Assembly (NCBI RefSeq): GCF_000313135.1 | Contig: NW_004457425.1 | Coordinates: forward strand, 1 to 13,083 | Direction: 5' to 3' | Length of the DNA: 13,083 bases | Source of the DNA: Acanthamoeba castellanii str. Neff | Lineage: Eukaryota > Discosea > Longamoebia > Acanthamoebidae | Part shown: positions 8,384-13,083 of the stretch, piece by piece | Layout: each line of letters begins with the position of its first letter | Numbering within the stretch: position 1 is the stretch's first letter | Translations under genes and position numbers: made by a program | Notes under the pieces: model-generated | Seen by the model: only the letters and a program-made list of their open reading frames with translations | Told to the model about the DNA's origin: nothing | The model's database searches: none

Positions 8384-10891
8384 ATGCGGGTAAGTGTGCA
8401 AACGGACAGCGGGGCGGTGTTTCCTTTGGAGATAGGCGCGGATGAGACCGTTGAGATCATCAAGAAAAGGCTGCAGTCCTTGCTGCTGCTGAGCAGTTCT
8501 CAGCACGAAGGCCAAGAGGAGGAGGAGGAAAACGACGACGTGGAGCAGAACCAAACGGACCACGCTGACGGCGTCACGATGATCGAGGACATGGAGCTGA
8601 GCCTCGGCGGACGCGCTCTCGAGAATCGGCGAACGCTCAAGGATTACAGCATCGTGCCCAACGCTGCCCTCCATCTCGCCATCTCCCGCGGCCAGGATCA
8701 GAATCTGCCGCCTGCGGATGGCGTGGCCGCCCTCCCGCAACAGGCGACCTCGCTTGGCACACTGTCGGCCCTGCCGCCCGAGATGCTCACCCACATCATG
8801 TCCTTCGTGCCCTTCGAGGATCTCATCGTCAAGGTGGCCTGCCTGAACCGCGACTGGAACAAGCTCGTCGAAGACGACAGCCTGTGGAAGATGGCCTTCG
8901 GGCGGTTGTGGCACAAGGAGGTGCAGGAAGAGGAGGAACGCAAGAAGCTTCGTCGGAAGGCGCTCATGGAGAGGGAGTACCAGGCCAAGAAGAAAAAGCT
9001 CGAGGAGGACTACGAGCGCAAGCGACGCGAGCTGGAAGAGGAGTACGACAAGAAGCGCAAGAAGCTCGAGTCCAAGAAAAAGGAGGAGAGCTGGAAGCAA
9101 GTCTTCGAGCAGCACTACGTCGTCCAGAAGGTTCGTCGACCTCCTCCTCCTCCTCTCCTCCTCCCCCCCACAACTCCACTACGGACCTGCACTCATTATT
9201 GCGCACACCGATGTGTTGGGTGCACAATTGTGCAGCATTGGAAGTCGGGCAAGGCCTGGCTCCAAACGCTCGACGTCAAGCGGACCATCAACTGTCTGCT
9301 CTTCGACGACGAGACCGACCTCGTTGTGTGCGGAAACCATTCGGCCGATGGCCAAGGTAAAGCCCACTCGTTCCTCTCTCGCTCTCTTCTCTTCTCTTTT
9401 CTTCAATTCTCTTCTCTCTCTAGAGAGTGACTACTTCTGACTGCTCTGGTCCTCGTGCGTGCAGGAGGTGAGATCCGATTCTGGAATCTCAAGAAGAGAA
9501 CCTGTACCAAGACCATTACCGCCCACGATCGGTGGGTGCGAGGTCTTTACTGGGAGAAGGATCGGCTCTTTTCCTGCTCCAACGACAAGACTGTGAAAGG
9601 TGAGAAGAGCCCTACCCTTTTCTATCTTTTGTGACAGCGTGGACTCACATGTGGCCGTCACAGTCTGGAACTTGAACACGGGAGCTTTCCTGAACGTGTA
9701 CGAGGGCCATGAGAACAACGTGCCCATGGTGCAAGTCTCGCTGGCGGACAATATCATGGTCTCGTGTTCTCGTGACCAAACCGTTAAGATCTGGGTACGC
9801 CGGTACCACGTGGCTTCGCACGTGCAGCACCAGTCTGCCGTTGGGTGCTGATTCACCTGTTCTGTGTGCTGCAACAGGATGTTGGTCTGGGCGATTGCCT
9901 GACTACTCTCTCGGGGCATTCGCATGCTGTCAACTGCGTGCAATTCAAGGATAATGTTATCGTATCAGGAGACCGTGGCGGGCACCTGAAGGTACGAGCC
10001 GCGCCCATGATTTCTTAGGGCTTCTTGCTTAGACGTACGACGGCAGCGAGGGGGGGGGGCATATGTGTTAATTTAATACCCGCGGGGCGTCTAGGTGTGG
10101 GACTTCCGCGCGGGAACATGTATCAAGACGATGTCCACTGGACTGGATGTCGTTCAATGCGTTGAGTTCGTCGGTGGCCGACCCAACGAGCTGATCGTCG
10201 CTGGAGGAAGTTCTCGCAGCGATGAAAAGAAGTATCCGCTTGAGGTATCCTCCCTGCTCGTACGAGGTAAAACCTTCTTACCTTGCCCTAACCCATTTTA
10301 TTTGTTCCCAAGATATGGGACTTGATGCTGGGTTCGGCCGTCACGAGCCTGTATGGCCACACCGGTTTCAACTGGGCCATGCAGTACGACCAACCGAGCG
10401 GCAAGCTAGGTACAATAATCACAACGTTGTAATTTACTGCTTGCAGACTGTGTGTGAGTAACATACTTGAAAACCACCTCACAGTTACTGGTGGAGCCGA
10501 CCGATCAATTCGAGTGTGGGACGTCAAGGAGAGCAAGTGCGAGGGCGAGGTGTTGGACCGAGCAAAGGGTCGGGCGAGTAATCACGCCGACAGCATCTAC
10601 ACACTCCAATTCTCGTCCAACCGGGTGGTGAGTGGATCCAAAGACAAGACGCTCAAGGTAACGCCCCCCCCCTCCTTTCTCCATATCCTCTCAATGGTTC
10701 CTCCTCTCACGTGTGGTTTGTTTTTTTTTTTTTTGAAATTTACGCAGGTATGGAACTTTGCGAGAGCGGGCAAGGGCCACGAGGAGGATGTGGCGAGCAG
10801 GGATGTCGGAGATGAAAGCGAAGACGAGGACAGGGGCCGTTACGGGAGCTACACCCACGACTACGTCTTCACGGGGTATCAGATGGAGTAA
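8384..10891 (+). CDS. Ubiquitin-like/F-box/coiled-coil/WD40 protein, predicted SCF substrate receptor
   Basis: Exons: 8384-9130, 9236-9356, 9465-9599, 9664-9794, 9878-9991, 10095-10244, 10313-10409, 10485-10657, 10748-10891. They total 1812 bases, or 603 residues, all GT-AG and in phase. Residues 1-101 form a ubiquitin-like domain (MRVSVQTDSGAVFPLEI, then ELSLGGRALENRRTLKDYSI and ALHLAIS, aligning to ubiquitin's start, its AGKQLEDGRTLSDYNI stretch and LHLVLR). It carries an acidic insert at about 32-63. Residues 127-175 are an F-box (LSALPPEMLTHIMSFVPF to SLWKMAFGRLW), which in the family binds Skp1. Residues 178-238 are a highly charged helix. SWKQVFEQHYVVQKHWKSGK, at about 236-255, is the usual F-box/WD40 linker. 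Seven WD40 repeats follow from about 260 to 570, with VW/IW endings such as TVKVWNLNTG and SIRVWDVKES. The tail is acidic (ESEDED). Known family members choose substrates for SCF ubiquitin ligases; the target is unknown. The final TAA overlaps a GTAAGT, so a further 3' exon cannot be excluded. Confidence 0.93.
8966..9097 (+). repeat. Four 33-base (11-residue) tandem units coding a charged helix
   Basis: Residues 195-238 of the F-box protein divide into four 11-residue units: MEREYQAKKKK, LEEDYERKRRE, LEEEYDKKRKK and LESKKKEESWK. Each starts with Leu or Met followed by Glu; the first three have Tyr at position 5, and all have a basic second half or tail. Eleven-residue (hendecad) periodicity is known from coiled coils and single alpha-helices. 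The two middle units are the most alike, as expected after recent internal duplication. Confidence 0.65.
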
Positions 10892-11107
10892 GTCACAGAC
10901 TGAGCGATTGTTACCCAGCACGCGCGCGTACCTCAAGGTGTACATAGAAGAACACGACGCGAAGGACTAAGGGAGGAACCTCCTTGTACAGTACCAGATT
11001 GGCAGTAGGATTTCCCTTCTCTTTCAACGTTGAGCTCTCTTCCTTTTGATACTTTTCACTTCCTTGTTGCCAGTCAACAAACCTCCTTCCTTCCTTCCCG
11101 CCTGCCT

Positions 11108-12175
11108 TCAAGCAGGTTGATGCTGCTGGAGGGACAGGGTGGAGATGATGCGTGCAGCGCAGTCCTTCCACCGCTCCAGCCCGAAATAGTGAAGCACGAC
11201 GGGGCTCGAGTCGGCCACGGGGCAGTCCTCCTTGCCGCCCCACGCGTTGAAGTCGGGCCGGTCGGTGAACTTGAGCTCGAACGGGGCGAGCCACAGGCCG
11301 AGTGCGGCGTCGTCCGCGACCAGACGGACAAGCTTGAGATCCTGCGGTGGGTGGGCCACGTACTCGACCAGGTCGCGCGACAGCACCACGGCGCTGCCCG
11401 AGTGGTAGGGCATGTACTGCGAGTTGTGGGGCAGCTTGGTCTCGGGTTCGGACCCTTCGCGGCCGATCGGCTGGCCCAGCAGGGCGCAGCCCTCGTAGAG
11501 CGCGGTCTCGTTCTGGCGGCGGATGAGCTCGGGCAGGAGCCGATCAAGCCGCGTGAAGGAGTCGTCATCGACCCGAAACAGCATGCGGAAGTCGTAATCG
11601 CGCACGAACGCGCGGCAGCTCTCGATCAGCTTGCAGGTCAGGTTGAGCCGGCTCTCCCCGCAGTCGACGCGCATGATGTCTTCGTAATCCTGGCTCTCCC
11701 CCGCCACAGCCGCCTCATCCGCCTCGCTCAGTCCTCGACCTTCCCGCGCGCGAGGGGAGAGAGAGAGAGAACACAAAAACAATGTCAGCTTGATGTGCGA
11801 ATCACAAACATGATGAGGGCCGCGTGGAAAGCTGCGCAATCAACAGCAACATATGGCGAAAAAGGACGGACCGACGATGAACTTGAGTACGTAGTCGGCC
11901 CCGTGCTGGAGTTCGGTGAGCTGGCGCACGATGGGGAGGAGCGTGCTGCGCCACAGCATGCGTCGTTCTTGTGATTTGCCCGAGCTGAGAACGCCGACGG
12001 CAACGGGCACCTTGAGCGGCGGGTGTGGCTCTGCGTTGAGGGTGGTCGGGGTTTGTTGGGCTGACGATGACAGCTGTAGCATGGGCGCGAAGGCCATGTC
12101 GGAGAGGAGGACGTGGCCGGCCAGCAGGACGAAGCCACCCATCATCAGCGCGAACAACATGTGCATTAGGCGCAT
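11108..12175 (-). CDS. GT31 beta-1,3-galactosyltransferase-like type II membrane enzyme
   Basis: Two exons, 11872-12175 and 11108-11739, are joined over a 132-base GT-AG intron and give 311 residues, normal for the family. Family 31 enzymes transfer galactose or N-acetylglucosamine from UDP-sugar in a beta-1,3 linkage, usually in the Golgi; the actual sugar cannot be told here. A short cytoplasmic N-terminus (MRLMH) precedes a hydrophobic segment at about 6-25 (MLFALMMGGFVLLAGHVLL), then a stem. The catalytic domain has VPVAVGVLSSGKSQERRMLW at about 57-75 (family: TSS, ERR, W), LNLTCKLIESC at 133-143, the metal and UDP-binding DDD at 159-161 in RVDDDSF, YMPYHSGSAVVLSRDLVEYV at about 211-229, and DDAALGLWL at 244-252 in place of the usual ED-V-G-W. 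NLT at 134-136 and NET at 177-179 are N-glycosylation sequons. The ATG at 12173-12175 was chosen because it opens just before the membrane segment. It faces the F-box gene tail to tail. Confidence 0.9.
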
Positions 12176-12850
12176 GGCGGCAAGGTGTGGTGCGCGGACC
12201 TCAATCAACCCGAGTATTGTGGTAGAGGTTGCGGTTGCGTTTTGTCCATTGCATTAATGGCGCGACGGAAGAGCAAGCTGACCCCCCCCCGTCGACGAGC
12301 TTAAAGGGACCTGCCTTCTGGTTGGTCGAGGAGATTTAGCAGGGGGCGACACGTAAGTACTCGCCCTCCGCAGCAGCAAGCTGGCCCGCACTGGGAGCTT
12401 CTTTGTTCATCCGCGTGTCACTTGGCCCTATGGTTGTGAATAGGTGCAACCCCTCGATAATCCCTAGATTTGTTGGGGTAGCACCAGTTCATCGCGATCT
12501 AATCTCAAGCTTTCTCCCCCCCGACAGGCCCGTGTCGACACGAAATAATGGAATTCGAATGACCCCTTGGGGGGTGAGGTGGTCTTTGGTATGTTCACCT
12601 TCTTTGGGAGAGCAGGAAAAAACGTAACGACAAGGCAGCTGAGAAAGAAGAGAAAGAAGAGAGTGCCCACACAGTGGTCGAGGTTGGGAAGTGTGGTGGA
12701 GAAAAAGAAAGACAAACATACAGACAGATAGGAGAAGAGGTTGGGACGGAAGCCCAGGGGAAGTGGTGTTCATTCTTCTCTACGCCCTCTTCTCGCCTGA
12801 CCCGATCACACCAAAGGTCCACCAGCCCGCAGGGAGGCGATCTCGAAGAG
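12176..12850. promoter_or_regulatory. Divergent intergenic region between GT31 gene and right-edge gene
   Basis: These 675 bases should hold the promoters and leaders of two outward-facing genes. No TATA box is clear on either strand. Visible features are a run of C at 12282-12290, a near-palindrome ACCCCTTGGGGGGT at about 12561-12574, and a purine-rich plus-strand tract at about 12605-12720 with GAAAGAAGAGAAAGAAGAGA at 12641-12660. Open frames here are low-complexity readings of that tract and have no recognisable domain. Confidence 0.45.
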
Positions 12851-12966
12851 ATGAACGATGGTGGAGACGAGGTGACCAAACAACAGCAACAACAGAATGG
12901 TGGGGGCGCTGCGGTGTCGTTCCAAACAAACAATGGTGCGCCCGGCGAATCGCTGGATCCGCCCAA

Positions 12967-13010
<44 letters not shown>

Positions 13011-13083
13011 CGGATGCGAGTAAGGTGGTGAAGACGGTGAAGAGCTTCCGCGAGCTGAAGGCGCTCTACGAGGCCAAATCGAC
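12851..13083 (+). CDS. Unidentified protein with Gln-rich start and 13-serine run, 5' end, partial
   Basis: An ATG at 12851 opens a frame that stays open for 77 codons to the window's right edge. It begins MNDGGDEVTKQQQQQNGGG, passes through a Gly/Asn-rich stretch (FQTNNGAPGESLDPPNN), a run of 13 serines (residues 41-53) and then a more ordinary sequence, TDASKVVKTVKSFRELKALY. The N-terminus looks disordered, and a folded or helical region may begin around residue 57. I do not recognise the family from this fragment. The reading frame is supported by sensible composition after the repeat (codons with G or C in third place: GTG GTG AAG ACG GTG AAG AGC TTC CGC GAG CTG AAG), which matches coding style elsewhere in the window. 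An additional upstream exon cannot be excluded. Confidence 0.6.
12971..13009 (+). repeat. (AGC)13 trinucleotide repeat coding polyserine
   Basis: Thirteen perfect AGC units lie in the serine frame of the right-edge gene, directly after AACAAC. The same tract would read as glutamine (CAG) or alanine (GCA) in the other plus frames and as leucine (CTG) on the minus strand. The perfect repeat makes length variation between strains likely, which is inference. Confidence 0.9.

Noticed and set aside
8375..9115. Minus-strand open frame of 246 codons, very Leu-rich
   Set aside because: It is the antisense of the acidic/basic UBL/F-box exon; the Leu-rich reading comes from GAG and AAG codons reversed.
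11030..11974. Long plus-strand open frame of 314 codons opposite the GT31 gene
   Set aside because: It is the antisense shadow of the glycosyltransferase exons and intron. Its product has no recognisable domain, while the minus strand shows the DDD motif, the membrane anchor and correct splicing.
12595..13011. Minus-strand open frame beginning with a long leucine run
   Set aside because: The leucines are the reverse reading of the AGC repeat, and the rest is the reverse of a purine-rich tract. There is no signal-peptide context or domain.

Overview
The window reads as nuclear DNA of a compact, GC-rich, intron-dense protist. Genes on both strands are cut by many short introns (about 55-200 bases, mostly 70-105), and every junction in the better-supported genes is GT-AG with conserved phase. 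The style (high GC, short introns, small intergenic gaps, a mitochondrial pyruvate carboxylase, F-box/WD40 and GT31 genes) suggests an amoebozoan, most likely Acanthamoeba or a close relative. That assignment is an inference; no rRNA or other marker gene is present.

Layout, left to right. (1) 71-282, minus: the first two exons of a nucleostemin-family (GNL3) nucleolar GTPase that runs off the left edge. (2) 283-896: a divergent intergenic region with five same-strand TGGGCY elements. (3) 897-6184, plus: a complete 19-exon pyruvate carboxylase of 1222 residues with a mitochondrial presequence and all catalytic signatures. (4) 6355-7569, minus: an alpha/beta hydrolase of the hormone-sensitive-lipase/arylacetamide-deacetylase type. 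Its catalytic Ser and His motifs are readable, but the Asp segment is missing from every gene model I could build, and the C-terminal helix lies in a shifted frame. (5) 7570-8383: a divergent promoter region with a TATA box for the hydrolase and a small doubtful ORF. (6) 8384-10891, plus: a 9-exon gene for a 603-residue protein with the order ubiquitin-like domain, F-box, charged helix of four 11-residue units, seven WD40 repeats. This is the most unusual gene here. (7) 11108-12175, minus: a two-exon, single-pass type II membrane GT31 (beta-1,3-galactosyltransferase-like) enzyme. (8) 12176-12850: a divergent intergenic region. (9) 12851-13083, plus: the N-terminus of an unidentified protein with a 13-serine run encoded by an AGC repeat, open at the right edge.

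The genes do not form an operon or one pathway. They alternate as divergent pairs (GNL3/PC, hydrolase/F-box, GT31/right-edge gene) and convergent pairs (PC/hydrolase, F-box/GT31), typical of a compact eukaryotic genome. Functions are separate: ribosome assembly, anaplerosis in mitochondria, ester hydrolysis, ubiquitin ligase substrate choice, and Golgi glycosylation. I see no prokaryotic genes, CRISPR arrays, tRNA or rRNA genes, or mobile elements. The best candidate for something undescribed is the UBL/F-box/WD40 protein with its two lineage-looking insertions. All exon joins are hand-made from splice signals and protein conservation and have not been checked against transcripts.
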